64,000 nucleotides of DNA from Accumulibacter sp. GTDB taxonomy: Bacteria; Pseudomonadota; Gammaproteobacteria; Burkholderiales; Rhodocyclaceae. Position numbers and translations under genes: made by a program. The notes under the pieces are model-generated. The model did not search any database and had not been told where the DNA came from. It worked only from the letters and a program-made list of their open reading frames with translations. Every line of letters starts with the position of its first letter. The stretch's first letter is position 1. The DNA lies in NCBI GenBank assembly GCA_017302455.1, contig JAFLDO010000001.1, positions 124,001-188,000 on the forward strand, read 5' to 3'. Shown piece after piece: positions 43,245 to 53,447 of this stretch.

Positions 43245-43343
43245 CTGCAGCCGCCGGACCGGTAGGCTGTCTGGCTGCCGGGCAGCGAGCGGCGCGTTGC
43301 CCGCGCCCGTTTCCCGGACCTGCGGTAACGTCCTTGCCGCGAT

Positions 43344-44690
43344 TCATTCAGGGAGGTTCGGCGCGCTGTCCGCTGGCGGGCGCCGACGCCGCCGGCGCTT
43401 TCTGGCTTCGCCAGGCGGCGGCAGCAGCATGGCGGCACGCCCCTCGTCACTGGCGTGCAGGAAATCCGTCCACCACGCACCGACCGCCTGATCGACTTCA
43501 CCGGACTCGGCGCGCAGCAGCAGGAAGTCGTAGCCGGCCTTGAAACGTGGCTGCTGGAGAACGCCGTAGGGCCGTTTGCCGGAACGTTGCTCGAAGCGCG
43601 GCTGCAGTGCCCAGATATCCTTGATGTCACCGACAATCCGACGGGTGATCGCGAGCTTCTCGGCCTGCACGTCAAGGACTTCGTCCATTGCCTGGAAGAG
43701 GGCAGGGATGACCGGCTCGCCGCGACGCTTCAGCAGTTCCCACTTGACGAGCACCTCGTTCCACAGCAGGGTGGCAAAGAGGAAGCCGGGGGAAATCGGC
43801 TTGCCGGCGCCGACGCGCGCATCGGTGGACTCGAGAGCCAGCATGACGAAGCGTTCGCCGAGCGGCTGGTCGAGAATGACATCGAGCAGCGGCAGCAGGC
43901 CGTGGTGCAAACCCTCTTCGCGCAGGCGCGTGACGCAGCGTACCGCGTGCCCGGAGGTGAGCAGCTTGAGCATCTCGTCGAACAGTCGCGAAGGCGGCAC
44001 GTTCTCGATCAGGTCGGTCATCTCGCGGATCGGTCGGCTGGCTTCGGGATCGATCATCAGGCCCAGCTTGGCGGCCAGACGGACGGCGCGCAACATGCGC
44101 ACCGGGTCTTCACGATAACGCGTCTTGGGGTCGCCGATCATGCGCAGGGTCTTCTGCTTCAGGTCGGCGACACCATGGTGGTAATCGATGATGGTCTCGG
44201 CAGTCGGATCGTAGTACAGCGCGTTCACCGTGAAGTCGCGCCGCGCCGCATCCTCGGCCTGGCTGCCGAAGACGTTGTCGCGCAGGACACGGCCCTGGTC
44301 GTCGGTCTGCGCCTTGTTGCCGCCCTGTTCGCCGTGGTGACCGCGGAAAGTGGTCACTTCGATGGTTTCCACGCCCATGTTGACGTGTACGATCTGGAAG
44401 CGACGACCGATGATGCGCGAGCGCCGAAAACACTGCCTGACCTGTTCCGGCGTGGCATTGGTGGCGACGTCGAAGTCCTTCGGTACCAGACCAGCCAGCA
44501 GGTCGCGCACGGCACCGCCGACGACGTAGGCCTGATAGCCGCCCTCCTGCAAGGTCTCGATCGTGCGCCGACAGCCACGACTGATCTGCTCCCGCTGCAG
44601 ACCGTGCTGGGCAGCGCCGATCACCGCCGGCTGACTGGGGCTGCCGGTACCTTTTCGTCCGAGGACGCGGGATATGAACTTGCGGATCAT
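43344..44690 (-). CDS. pcnB: Poly(A) polymerase I
   Basis: 448 residues. The nucleotidyltransferase core is intact: YVVGGAVRDLLAGLVPKDFD with the metal-binding D-x-D (DFDVAT), then RRDFTVNALYYD and the neck ARAVRLA-type block (MLRAVRLAAKLGL). The C-terminal arginine-rich tail (GEARKRRRRRRPPAD) binds RNA. It adds 3' poly(A) tails that speed RNA decay. The basic start MIRKFISRVLGRKGTG marks poly(A) polymerase rather than a CCA-adding enzyme. Confidence 0.95.
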   Translation of the reverse strand: MIRKFISRVLGRKGTGSPSQPAVIGAAQHGLQREQISRGCRRTIETLQEGGYQAYVVGGAVRDLLAGLVPKDFDVATNATPEQVRQCFRRSRIIGRRFQIVHVNMGVETIEVTTFRGHHGEQGGNKAQTDDQGRVLRDNVFGSQAEDAARRDFTVNALYYDPTAETIIDYHHGVADLKQKTLRMIGDPKTRYREDPVRMLRAVRLAAKLGLMIDPEASRPIREMTDLIENVPPSRLFDEMLKLLTSGHAVRCVTRLREEGLHHGLLPLLDVILDQPLGERFVMLALESTDARVGAGKPISPGFLFATLLWNEVLVKWELLKRRGEPVIPALFQAMDEVLDVQAEKLAITRRIVGDIKDIWALQPRFEQRSGKRPYGVLQQPRFKAGYDFLLLRAESGEVDQAVGAWWTDFLHASDEGRAAMLLPPPGEARKRRRRRRPPADSAPNLPE

Positions 44691-44778
44691 CGCTGGTGGC
44701 TCGTGGCTCGTCGTGCGCTATAGGCGCGGCATGATAGCGGATATTGCGCCGGCCGGCAGCGCTCCCTTCGCCATGCGC

Positions 44779-45444
44779 TCAAGCGAGGAGGCTGATGACC
44801 GGCCAACCGGCCGCTTCGGCGTGCGTGCGCAGGGTCGGGTCCGGGTCGACGGCGACCGGGTTGCTGACCCGGGAAAGGAGCGGCAGGTCGTTTTGTGAGT
44901 CGCTGTAGAACCAGGAACGCTCGAAGCTGCTCCACCAGAGTCCCATCGCCTCGAGCCAGGCCTCGACACGGAGGATCTTGCCTTCGCGGAAGGAAGGTAT
45001 GCCGCGCGGCCGACCGGTGAATTGGCCGTTCTCCTGCGCCGGGATGGTGGCGATCAGATGCGCGATGCCGAACTCACGCACGGTCGAGGAGGTGACGAAG
45101 CTGTTGGTGGCGGTGACCACGGCGCACAGAGCGCCGCTGTCGAGGTGCTCGCGCACGAGTGCGCGTGCCTTGTGGCTGACGATCGGCAGAATGTGCCTGG
45201 CCATGAACTCCTGATGCCAGGCGTCGAGCAGGTGGCGTGGGTAGCGCGCCAGAGGCTGCAACTGAAAATCGAGGAAGACATCGATATCGAGGGTGCCGGC
45301 CTTGTACTGCTCGTAGAATTCGAGGTTCCTCGCTTCATACAGTTCGCGATCGAGAACCCCCTTGTTGATCAGGAACTGCGCCCATTCGAAGTCGCTGTCG
45401 CCGCTGATCAGTGTGTTGTCGAGGTCGAAAAGGACAAGATCCAT
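44779..45444 (-). CDS. HAD-IB family hydrolase (SerB/histidinol-phosphatase-like)
   Basis: 221 residues. Motif I FDLDNTL (nucleophile Asp and acid Asp), motif II VVTATNS, Lys in FREGKILRVEAW, and motif IV YSDSQNDLPLL are all present. The cap is the small helical C1 type of the HAD-IB group. Members remove phosphate from small metabolites (phosphoserine, histidinol-phosphate); substrate not set. 21 bases downstream of hda, so co-transcribed, as in many beta- and gammaproteobacteria. Confidence 0.9.
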   Translation of the reverse strand: MDLVLFDLDNTLISGDSDFEWAQFLINKGVLDRELYEARNLEFYEQYKAGTLDIDVFLDFQLQPLARYPRHLLDAWHQEFMARHILPIVSHKARALVREHLDSGALCAVVTATNSFVTSSTVREFGIAHLIATIPAQENGQFTGRPRGIPSFREGKILRVEAWLEAMGLWWSSFERSWFYSDSQNDLPLLSRVSNPVAVDPDPTLRTHAEAAGWPVISLLA

Positions 45445-45465
45445 CGTTTGCTTCTTTCCGGCAGG

Positions 45466-46122
45466 TCAGAAATCCAGGGATGACTGCAGAACCTCGCGCA
45501 GCAGCGGCAGCGTGATCGGCCGCTTGTGCTCGAGCGAGTAACGGTCGATAGCGATGAGCAGGGCCGTCAGGCTGCGCATGTCGCGCGGCGCGCGCGCGAA
45601 AAGGTAGTTGAAGGCCTCGGCCGGCAGGACCAGCCCACGCGCGCGCGCCTGTTCGGCCAGCGCGGCCAGCTTCTCCGGATCGCTCAGTGGCTGTAGCCGG
45701 TAGACCAGACCGCTACCCAGTCGGGTGCGCAGGTCTTCGCGCAGGGCGAGGCGCAAGGGCGGGACGCTGGCCGCCACCAGTAGCCGGCCACCATCGGCGC
45801 GCAGGCGGTTGATCAGGTTGAAAGCGGCGACCTGTCCGCTCGCGTCGAGCGCTTCGATGTTGTCGATCGCGTGCAACGTGTCTTGCAGGTCGACAGCCGC
45901 CAAGCCGGGGTCCTGCCGAGCATCGCTGTAGCTGGCCTGGCTGGCCTGCAACAGATGCGACTTGCCGGCACCGGCCTCGCCCCAGAGGAAGAATACGGGT
46001 TCGCGATTGACTGGCGCCAGCCAGGACGCCAGTCCGGTCAGCGCTTCCGCGTTGCTGCCGGTGACATAGTTGTCGAGGCTGGGTGGCACTTCCGGCAGCA
46101 GGTCGAGGATCAACTGGCGCAT
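45466..46122 (-). CDS. hda: DnaA regulatory inactivator Hda
   Basis: 218 residues, a DnaA-like AAA+ domain without the DNA-binding C-terminus. The start MRQLILDLLPEVPPSLDNYV has the clamp-binding QL-[IL]-x-[LF] motif (QLILDL), then Walker A GEAGAGKSHL and AIDNIEAL, a softened Walker B. Hda with the loaded sliding clamp stimulates ATP hydrolysis on DnaA and so prevents re-initiation. ATG 46122 chosen over TTG 46125. Divergent from purM. Confidence 0.93.
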   Translation of the reverse strand: MRQLILDLLPEVPPSLDNYVTGSNAEALTGLASWLAPVNREPVFFLWGEAGAGKSHLLQASQASYSDARQDPGLAAVDLQDTLHAIDNIEALDASGQVAAFNLINRLRADGGRLLVAASVPPLRLALREDLRTRLGSGLVYRLQPLSDPEKLAALAEQARARGLVLPAEAFNYLFARAPRDMRSLTALLIAIDRYSLEHKRPITLPLLREVLQSSLDF

Positions 46123-46268
46123 CAAGAGAGGCTTCGACCTCCGGCGCTGACGCTGCGATCAGCGCGCGCAGGAGGCTTTTCGGATAAGATTCGGGATCGC
46201 AGGCGATCGGGGTGGACCATTCTACCACTGCGCAGCATTCGCCAGCCTTGCTTGGGACGCCCTACCAG

Positions 46269-47306
46269 ATGACTCAGGAATCTCTCTCCTATCGCGATGC
46301 CGGTGTGGACATCGACGCCGGCGATCAACTCGTTGAACGCATCAAGCCGCTCGCCAGGAAAACGATGCGCGAAGGTGTCCTCGCCGGTATCGGCGGTTTT
46401 GGCGCCCTGTTCGAAGTGCCCGGCAGGTACCGTCAGCCCGTCCTCGTCTCCGGTACCGACGGCGTCGGCACGAAGCTGAAGTTGGCGTTCCAGTTGCGAC
46501 AGCACGACACGATCGGTATCGATCTCGTGGCAATGAGCGTCAACGACATCCTCGTCCAGGGTGCCGAGCCGCTGTTCTTTCTTGACTATTTTGCCTGCGG
46601 CAGGCTGGACGTCGACGTCGCCACCGATGTCGTCAAGGGCATCGCCAGAGGCTGCGAATTGGCCGGCTGCGCGCTGATCGGCGGCGAAACGGCCGAAATG
46701 CCCGGGATGTATCCCGACGGCGAGTACGATCTGGCCGGCTTTGCCGTCGGCGTCGTCGAGAAGGCGGCAATCATCGACGGGTCGACGATCGTCCCGGGTG
46801 ACGTTGTCCTCGGCCTGCCGTCGTCGGGTGCGCATTCAAACGGTTACTCGCTGGTGCGCAAGATCATCGCCCGCGCGCAGCCGGATCTGGGTCTGGCCTT
46901 CGACGGCGAGCGGACCCTCGGCGATGCGATCATGGCGCCGACGCGCATCTACGTGCAGCCGCTGCTGGCGTTGCTGCGGGCGCTACCGGTCAAGGGCATG
47001 GCGCACATCACGGGCGGCGGCCTGACCGGCAACGTACCCCGCATCCTGCCGGCGCACGTCAGGGCGGAGATCGTCCAGGCGGCATGGCCGCGTCCCAAGC
47101 TGTTCGAGTGGCTGCAGCGCGAAGGCGGCGTTGCCGAGAGCGAAATGCACCGCGTCTTCAACTGCGGCATCGGCATGGTCGTCGTCGTTTCCCGCGAGTG
47201 CGTGCAGCAGGCGATGCAAGTCCTGCGCGACGCCGGCGAACCGGCCCTGGTGATCGGCAGCATCAAGGTCCGTCGCGAGGACGAAGCACCGACCACTGTC
47301 GTGTAA
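46269..47306 (+). CDS. purM: Phosphoribosylformylglycinamidine cyclo-ligase (AIR synthetase)
   Basis: 345 residues from ATG 46269, exactly the E. coli length; the upstream frame extension is not part of the family. The conserved [20 protein letters not shown] start, [34 protein letters not shown] and [13 protein letters not shown] blocks are all present. It closes the imidazole ring in purine synthesis using ATP. The purM-hda divergent pair is typical of beta- and gammaproteobacteria. Confidence 0.97.
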   Translation: MTQESLSYRDAGVDIDAGDQLVERIKPLARKTMREGVLAGIGGFGALFEVPGRYRQPVLVSGTDGVGTKLKLAFQLRQHDTIGIDLVAMSVNDILVQGAEPLFFLDYFACGRLDVDVATDVVKGIARGCELAGCALIGGETAEMPGMYPDGEYDLAGFAVGVVEKAAIIDGSTIVPGDVVLGLPSSGAHSNGYSLVRKIIARAQPDLGLAFDGERTLGDAIMAPTRIYVQPLLALLRALPVKGMAHITGGGLTGNVPRILPAHVRAEIVQAAWPRPKLFEWLQREGGVAESEMHRVFNCGIGMVVVVSRECVQQAMQVLRDAGEPALVIGSIKVRREDEAPTTVV

Positions 47307-47390
47307 GCTACGACGCCGCTGGCGCGTCCTCTGCCTTGTGGCTCGAGCGGGGCAACCGGCCGGCACGCGCGTAACCCGGCGGGGCGCGCG

Positions 47391-47726
47391 TCACACCTTG
47401 ATGTTGATGCCGCCTTCCCCGGGCGTTTGCCGGCGACCTTTGCGAGAGCGCGTGTCGAGCAGGACCGGCCGTTTTTCGGACCGGCGCTCGGCCTGTCGGC
47501 GCTCGCCGGTCACCGGCGTACTCTGCGGCGGAGCCAGTGGTCCGGCCGGGGGTCGTGGCGGCCGGCGCGCGGGTTGATCACCGGGAAGAGCCGGTTCACC
47601 CTGCGCGGAGGCCGATAGCTCGTTGCCCAATCTGCCGGAAGCGCCGACCGGTTCGGCTTTCCTGCCGACGTCGAGATCCTTGTTCAGGTTGGTCACAGGC
47701 GGAATTGCTTCCGCGGGAATCCTCAT
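47391..47726 (-). CDS. Small basic protein of unknown function
   Basis: 111 residues from ATG 47726, with AGGGA 8 bases upstream. The first part (MRIPAEAIPPVTNLNKDL) is followed by a Pro/Arg-rich linker and an ERRQAERRSEKRPVLLDTRS block ending in GINIKV. The RRQ-x-RR-x-KR pattern with a terminal hydrophobic strand recurs in short proteobacterial hypothetical proteins of which I know no function. The longer frame back to 47936 lacks protein character. It converges on purM. Confidence 0.6.
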   Translation of the reverse strand: MRIPAEAIPPVTNLNKDLDVGRKAEPVGASGRLGNELSASAQGEPALPGDQPARRPPRPPAGPLAPPQSTPVTGERRQAERRSEKRPVLLDTRSRKGRRQTPGEGGINIKV

Positions 47727-48071
47727 CGTCCAGTTCCCTTTCAGGCGCGTGCCATGCGGTGTAACCCGTCGACTCCTCGACGACGAACCGCTCCAGATCG
47801 GCTTGAATTGCCACTCTAGCACTCCCTCATTGGAAGATAAACCATTTCTTACCAATGGCTTGCTGGTTCCCGGTGCGTGTCGGCGGGCAACCGACACGCT
47901 GATCGCGCACCTCACCCTGGCAGCCTTTTCGCTCACGCCGGCGAGCAGCCAGATGAATCAGGGTTTCCGATTCGCTCTGGCTTCGGTACACTCCGCTGCC
48001 TGCCCGGTCCCTGGGCTCACCCGTTGCAAATCGCCTTTACTTGCCCGCTGCGGCGGGGGATTCGGATCATC
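47727..48071. other. Intergenic region upstream of the RND pump
   Basis: About 345 bases between diverging genes. No supported gene. One frame (from GTG 47814) briefly reads AIQADLERFVVEESTG but then loses sense, so it is not called. Confidence 0.35.
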
Positions 48072-49292
48072 ATGCCGAGCAGGAAAAATCGCCTTGTGTT
48101 GTTGGCCGTCGTCGCTGCCGGCCTGATCGGGCTTGGCTACTTCGCGTACACGAGCTTTCGCGAGCCGGGCGGCGCGCTCCTGCCGGCGGCGCCCGGTGGT
48201 GCTGGCAAGCCGGCGGCGGCCGGCGGCCCGCCCGGTGGTTTTCCGACCCCCGTCGAAACCGCCCGGGTCCTCGCCGCCGAACTCGCGGTCGAGGCGACGG
48301 CAGTCGGTTCGCTGCGCTCCAACGAGTCGGTCATCCTGCGGCCGGAGACGCCAGGCCGCATCGCCTCGATCAATTTTCGCGACGGCGTCGCCGTCGGCAA
48401 GGGCGCCCTGCTGATCGCTCTCGATGCCGCGACGCAGTCGGCCGAACTCGATCAGGCCAAGGCCAGCCTGGGCTTGGCGCAAGCCAATCATCAGCGCAAT
48501 CAGGACCTCTTCGCGAGGAAGTTCATCAGCCGCCAGGCGCTCGACAACACGCAGGCTGGACTGAAAGTGCAGGAAGCTGCCGTTGCCGTGGCGCAGGCCA
48601 GGTTCGAAAAGATGCATATCCGCGCCCCCTTCTCGGGAATCGTCGGCATACGCAATGTCAGTGTCGGCGACTATGTCAAGGAAGGACAGGAACTCGTCAA
48701 TCTCGAGGACATCAGCACGCTGAAGATCGATTTTCGCCTGCCCGAGTCCTATCTGACCCAGCTTCGCCCCGGGCAGCGGCTCGAGGTGGCCAGCGACGCT
48801 ATACCGGGCCAGCTTTTTCCGGCCGTGCTCGATGCGATCAATCCGCTGGTCGAGGCGGGCGGCCGAGCCATTTCCTTGCGGGCGCACTTGCCGAATGCCG
48901 AGGGTCGGCTGCGCCCCGGCCTGTTCGTGCGGGTTCGCCTGATCTTCGAGCAGCGCAACAACGTGCTGCTGATTCCGGAGCAGGCGGTGGTGCCGGACAG
49001 CAAGGCGCCCTACGTCTATCGCCTCGTCGACGGCAAGGCGAAGCGCGCACCGATCAAGACCGGCCTGCGCCGCGACGGTCAGGTGGAAGTCATCGAGGGC
49101 CTGAGCGCTGGTGACGAGGTGGTCATCGCCGGTCAACTGAAGCTGCGCGACGGTGCGGCGGTGCGCGCAGCGGGGCAGGGCGGTGCGCCAGGGGCGCCAC
49201 CACTTCCCCCCCCTGAGGGCGCGCCGCCCGGTGCCGACAAGGCGGTGGCGACCGACGGCAAGGCAGCGACCCCGGCGGGACCGGGGAAATGA
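48072..49292 (+). CDS. RND efflux periplasmic adaptor (membrane fusion protein)
   Basis: 406 residues: N-terminal anchor helix (LVLLAVVAAGLIGLGYFAY), a Pro/Gly/Ala linker, then lipoyl half (SVILRPETPGRIASINF), alpha-hairpin, second lipoyl half (HIRAPFSGIVGIRNVSVGDYV), beta-barrel and membrane-proximal domain (QAVVPDSKAPYVYRLVDGKA). The C-terminus is an unusual low-complexity Pro/Ala/Gly tail. It joins an RND pump to an outer membrane channel. Its stop overlaps the pump start by 4 bases. No TolC-type gene is adjacent. Confidence 0.93.
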   Translation: MPSRKNRLVLLAVVAAGLIGLGYFAYTSFREPGGALLPAAPGGAGKPAAAGGPPGGFPTPVETARVLAAELAVEATAVGSLRSNESVILRPETPGRIASINFRDGVAVGKGALLIALDAATQSAELDQAKASLGLAQANHQRNQDLFARKFISRQALDNTQAGLKVQEAAVAVAQARFEKMHIRAPFSGIVGIRNVSVGDYVKEGQELVNLEDISTLKIDFRLPESYLTQLRPGQRLEVASDAIPGQLFPAVLDAINPLVEAGGRAISLRAHLPNAEGRLRPGLFVRVRLIFEQRNNVLLIPEQAVVPDSKAPYVYRLVDGKAKRAPIKTGLRRDGQVEVIEGLSAGDEVVIAGQLKLRDGAAVRAAGQGGAPGAPPLPPPEGAPPGADKAVATDGKAATPAGPGK

Positions 49293-52200
49293 AGATCTCC
49301 GATCTGTGCATCCGTCGTCCGGTCTTCGCGACGGTACTCTCGTTGTCGATCATGCTGGTCGGTCTGGTTTCCTACACCCGACTACCGGTGCGCGAGTATC
49401 CCAAGATCGATGAGCCGGTGGTGACCGTTGACACGACCTATCGCGGCGCCTCCGCGGAGATCGTCGAGTCGCAGATCAGCAAGCCGCTCGAGGACTCGCT
49501 CGCCGGCATCGAGGGGGTGGACGTGATCACCTCGATCTCGCGCCAGGAGAACAGCCAGATTTCGGTGCGCTTCAAGCTGGAACGCAACCCCGACTCGGCG
49601 GCATCGGATGTGCGCGACCGCGTCTCGCGCGTGCGCAACAAGCTACCGACCGACATCGACGAACCGGTCATCGCCAAGGTCGAGGCCGACGCCAACCCGA
49701 TCATCTGGATCGCCTTTTCCTCCGACCAGCACTCGGCGCTCGAAGTCACCGACGTGGCCAACCGGATCGTCAAGCCACGCCTGCAGACGCTGCCTGGTGC
49801 CGCCGACGTGCGCGTCTTCGGCGAGCGGAAGTTTGCAATGCGCATCTGGCTCGATCGCGACCGGCTCGCCGCCTTCAACCTGACGGCACAGGATGTCGAG
49901 GACGCGCTGCGCCGGCAGAACGTCGAAGTGCCGGCTGGCCGAATCGAAAGTCAGAGTCGCGAGTTCTCCGTCGTCGCCCGCACCGATCTCACCGAGCCGG
50001 CGCAGTTTGCCGAGATCATCGTCAAGCAGGCGACCGACGCCAAGGGCAGCTACCCGGTGCGCATCGCCGACCTCGGCCGCGTCGAGATCGGCGCCGCTTC
50101 CGAGCGCAGCAGCGTACGCTTCAACGGGCGGCCGGCAGTCGCCCTCGGCGTCATCAAGCAGGCGACGGCGAATCCGCTCGAACTCTCGCGGGCGCTGCGT
50201 GGCGAACTACCGAAGGTGATCAGCGAACTGCCGCAGGGAATGCGGGCCAGCATCGCCTATGACTCGTCGGTATTCATCGATCGCTCGATCGACGCCGTGT
50301 TCAAGACCATCGGTGAAGCGATGGCGCTGGTCCTGCTGATCATCTTCCTCTTTCTCCGCAACTTCCGGGCGACGCTGATCCCGTTGGTGACGATCCCGGT
50401 ATCGCTGATCGGTGCGTTCACCCTGATGCTGGTGCTCGGCTTCACGATCAACACGCTGACGCTGCTGGCCCTCGTGCTGGCCATCGGCCTCGTCGTTGAT
50501 GACGCGATCGTCGTCCTCGAAAACATTTTCCGGCACATCGAGGAGGGCATGCCACGGCGGCAAGCGGCCTTCCAGGGCGCGCAGGAGATCGGCTTCGCCG
50601 TCGTCGCGATGACCATCACGCTGGCGGCCGTGTATGCGCCGGTCGCTTTCATGACCGGGCGGACCGGCAAGCTTTTCGTCGAGTTCGCGCTGACCCTGGC
50701 TGGCGCCGTGCTGGTCTCGGGCTTCGTCGCGCTGACCCTGTCACCGATGATGTGCTCACTACTCCTCAAACACGAGACCCGCCACGGCAAGGCCTACGTG
50801 TGGGTGGAAAACGCCCTGAACCGGCTGACAAGCGGCTATCGCCGCGTTTTGACCGCGGCGCTCGCGCGCCGCTGGCTGGTCATGCTGGCCTTTGCCGTGG
50901 TGGCGGCGGCAAACGTCGTCCTCCTCGGCGCGCTGAAATCCGAACTGGCGCCGATCGAGGATCGCGGCGTCATTCTCGGCGTCTTCCTTGGTCCGGAGGG
51001 CGCGACTCTCGACTACACCGACAAGTATGCGAGGCAACTCGAGAGCATCTACGCCAATACCAAGGATGTCGAACGCTACTTCGTCGTCGCCGGCAACCCG
51101 ACCGTCAGCCAGGGTATCTCCTTCATCGGCCTCAGCGATTGGCAGGAACGCCAGCGCAACAGTGGAGCCGTGGTCAAGGAACTGTTCCCGAAGTTCATGG
51201 GGATTCCCGGCGTTCTGGCCTTCCCGGTCCTGCCTCCCTCACTGGGGCAGAGCCCGCGTGAGCGGCCGATCAACTTCGTCATCGTCACCTCGGCGTCGTA
51301 CGCTGAGCTGGACCGGATGACCAGCAAGATCCTCGAAGAAGTCGCGAAGAATTCGGGCTTCACCAACGTCGATACCGACCTCAAGCTGAACAAGCCGGAA
51401 TTGTCGATCATCGTCAACCGCGACAAGTCTTCCGACACCGGCGTCCAGATCGAAACCGTCGGCCGGACGCTCGAGACCATGCTCGGTGGTCGTCAGGTGA
51501 CTCGCTTCAAGCGTGAGGGCGAGCAGTACGACGTGATCGTGCAGGTAGCGAACGCCGATCGGGCAACGCCTTCCGATATCCGCGACATCTTCGTTCGCGC
51601 CCGGGACGGCAGCATGATCCCGCTGGCCAATCTGCTCACCGTTGACGAGTCGGTCAGCCCACGTGAGCTCAACCACTTCGCGCAACGGCGCGCGGTCACC
51701 ATTACCGCCAACCTGGCTCCCGGCTACGCCATGGGCGAAGCTCTCAAGTTCCTCGAGGAGGCCGCCGGACGCGTTCTGCCGCCGGGCTATGCCATCGACT
51801 ACGCCGGCCAGTCGCGCGAGTTCAGGCTTTCGTCATCGTCGCTGGCGCTGACTTTCGTGCTCGCGCTGGCCTTCATCTATCTGGTGCTGGCCGCCCAGTT
51901 CGAGAGTTTCCGCGATCCCTTCATCATCATGCTGACCGTGCCGCTGTCGATGACCGGCGCGCTGCTGGCGCTACTGCTTAGCGGCGGCACGCTCAACGTC
52001 TACAGCCAGATCGGCCTGGTGACACTGGTCGGCCTGATCACCAAGCACGGCATCCTCATCGTCGAGTTTGCCAACCAGTTGCAGGAACAGGGACGTGCGA
52101 TCAAACAGGCCGTGATCGACGCTTCCGAGTTGCGTCTGCGGCCTATCCTGATGACCACCGGCGCGATGGTGCTCGGGGCGATTCCCCTGGCGTTGGCCCG

Positions 52201-52369
52201 TGGTGCCGGCGCCGAGAGCCGCCAGCAGATCGGCTGGGTCATCGTCGGCGGCCTGCTGCTCGGCACCTTGTTCACACTGTTCGTCGTACCGACGGTCTAT
52301 ACGCTGCTGGCCAAGCGCACGAAAAGAGAGGTGTCCGACGAGCGAAATGCCCACCAGATCACCGATTGA
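49289..52369 (+). CDS. RND multidrug efflux permease (HAE1 family)
   Basis: 1026 residues, normal for the AcrB/MdtB/MexF group. Start MKISDLCIRRPVFATVLSLS is the family N-terminus. The proton relay Asp pair is seen in GLVVDDAIVVLEN (about D404-D405), with FMTGRTGKLFVEFALTLAGA in TM6 and, in the second half, LVTLVGLITKHGILIVEFAN. It exports hydrophobic compounds using the proton gradient; specificity not predictable. Pair made with the adaptor just upstream. Confidence 0.93.
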   Translation: MKISDLCIRRPVFATVLSLSIMLVGLVSYTRLPVREYPKIDEPVVTVDTTYRGASAEIVESQISKPLEDSLAGIEGVDVITSISRQENSQISVRFKLERNPDSAASDVRDRVSRVRNKLPTDIDEPVIAKVEADANPIIWIAFSSDQHSALEVTDVANRIVKPRLQTLPGAADVRVFGERKFAMRIWLDRDRLAAFNLTAQDVEDALRRQNVEVPAGRIESQSREFSVVARTDLTEPAQFAEIIVKQATDAKGSYPVRIADLGRVEIGAASERSSVRFNGRPAVALGVIKQATANPLELSRALRGELPKVISELPQGMRASIAYDSSVFIDRSIDAVFKTIGEAMALVLLIIFLFLRNFRATLIPLVTIPVSLIGAFTLMLVLGFTINTLTLLALVLAIGLVVDDAIVVLENIFRHIEEGMPRRQAAFQGAQEIGFAVVAMTITLAAVYAPVAFMTGRTGKLFVEFALTLAGAVLVSGFVALTLSPMMCSLLLKHETRHGKAYVWVENALNRLTSGYRRVLTAALARRWLVMLAFAVVAAANVVLLGALKSELAPIEDRGVILGVFLGPEGATLDYTDKYARQLESIYANTKDVERYFVVAGNPTVSQGISFIGLSDWQERQRNSGAVVKELFPKFMGIPGVLAFPVLPPSLGQSPRERPINFVIVTSASYAELDRMTSKILEEVAKNSGFTNVDTDLKLNKPELSIIVNRDKSSDTGVQIETVGRTLETMLGGRQVTRFKREGEQYDVIVQVANADRATPSDIRDIFVRARDGSMIPLANLLTVDESVSPRELNHFAQRRAVTITANLAPGYAMGEALKFLEEAAGRVLPPGYAIDYAGQSREFRLSSSSLALTFVLALAFIYLVLAAQFESFRDPFIIMLTVPLSMTGALLALLLSGGTLNVYSQIGLVTLVGLITKHGILIVEFANQLQEQGRAIKQAVIDASELRLRPILMTTGAMVLGAIPLALARGAGAESRQQIGWVIVGGLLLGTLFTLFVVPTVYTLLAKRTKREVSDERNAHQITD

Positions 52370-52523
52370 GCCGTCGCGCATTACCCCTTCACGGCGTAGC
52401 AAATCCGTCCGACGATCAATAGCCGGCCGCGGAGAGTTCCACTGGCTGGCTCAGTGGGGCAGTTCCTTGGGATTCCTGAGTGCAGACCGGGTGCGTCATC
52501 CCCTGGACTTTACATAATACAAA

Positions 52524-53075
52524 TTATGCGTACTTAACGGCGAGATGTGGCGGGTCGCCTGGGATCGGCTCTTGCGCCACGCTAACCGGAGGGCCAGCCA
52601 AAAATCCCTCAGGCGTCGGCCGCGGGCATCGCCCGTTCGATGATCCCCAGCCAATCGTTGCCAGAGGCAAGCTACCGTACTGCCAGTGGCCTGGACTAGC
52701 ATGGCGTACGAGCAGACTCGCCAGCAGACCGAGCGCCAGGCGATCGGCCGGACTGCGCGCAGAAAACCACCGATCCTTCACCGCCGACCAGTCGCACCTG
52801 AGGGCGGTGACATGACGATCGAGGGCTGCATTGCCGCTGCACGCCTGCGCCATTTCGGCGAAGTGAACTTCGAGGATCTCAGGGGCCTCATGCACCGAGC
52901 GCAGCACGTCCAGGCACTTGATGTTCCCGCTGCCTTCCCAGATCGCGTTGACCGGTGACTCACGGAACAGCCGCGGCATCGGCGAGTACGAAGAACTTGT
53001 GACCGAGCAGTTCGTAGGCCTGACCCCGCTGATCGCCGTTTCCATCAGCGCATGATAGGCGGGATGAAAGCGCAC
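52524..53075 (-). pseudogene. Remnant of an AidB-like acyl-CoA dehydrogenase (C-terminal end)
   Basis: One open frame contains the unmistakable stretch LFRESPVNAIWEGSGNIKCL, then DVLRSVHEAPEILEVHF, matching the C-terminal part of AidB-type acyl-CoA dehydrogenases, and decayed helices further on (LALGLLASLLVRHA). Before it the frame carries only fragments (VRFHPAYHALMETA), and another frame has ELLGHKFFVLADAAAV. The N-terminal FAD domain is absent from the window. A deleted and frameshifted gene. Confidence 0.75.
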
Positions 53076-53447
53076 CAGATCGGTTCGGTGACCGAATCGA
53101 TCGTGAGTATCCAGTATGAAGCCTTGTTAAAGTATGCCAGTAAAGGTTAATGCTAATGCAGATTGTGACGTTTGGCTCGTTGAACTCGGCTGTCGGTCGC
53201 AAGCCCGGGCCAAACTCCTGCAGCGCGCCAAGGACAACTTTATAACCCTTGTTATATAAGTTATCTCAAGGCTATATCTCATCCTTTACATCACTCCAGC
53301 AGGGCGAACGATCAGCTCCCGAGGGTTGCGCACGCGCGCTTTTCCAGGCCTCCAGGATCCATTCAGTGGTAAATTACAGGGCTACGCGGGTCGCTGCCGA
53401 CAGCCGCCTTCGCCCGCCTTCCCCCACCTTAGATCCGGTGTTCGCCG
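53076..53447. other. Intergenic region upstream of the alpha/beta hydrolase
   Basis: About 370 bases, AT-richer than average around 53,120-53,290. It probably includes eroded upstream sequence of the aidB-like remnant and the promoter of the hydrolase. No gene supported. Confidence 0.35.

Noticed and set aside
43455-44723. 422-residue plus-strand frame
   Set aside because: Antisense to pcnB, which has full catalytic motifs.
47596-47814. Possible 72-residue protein starting AIQADLERFVVEESTG
   Set aside because: Starts with GTG without a clear ribosome site and loses sense after ~30 residues, where the better-supported 111-residue gene begins.
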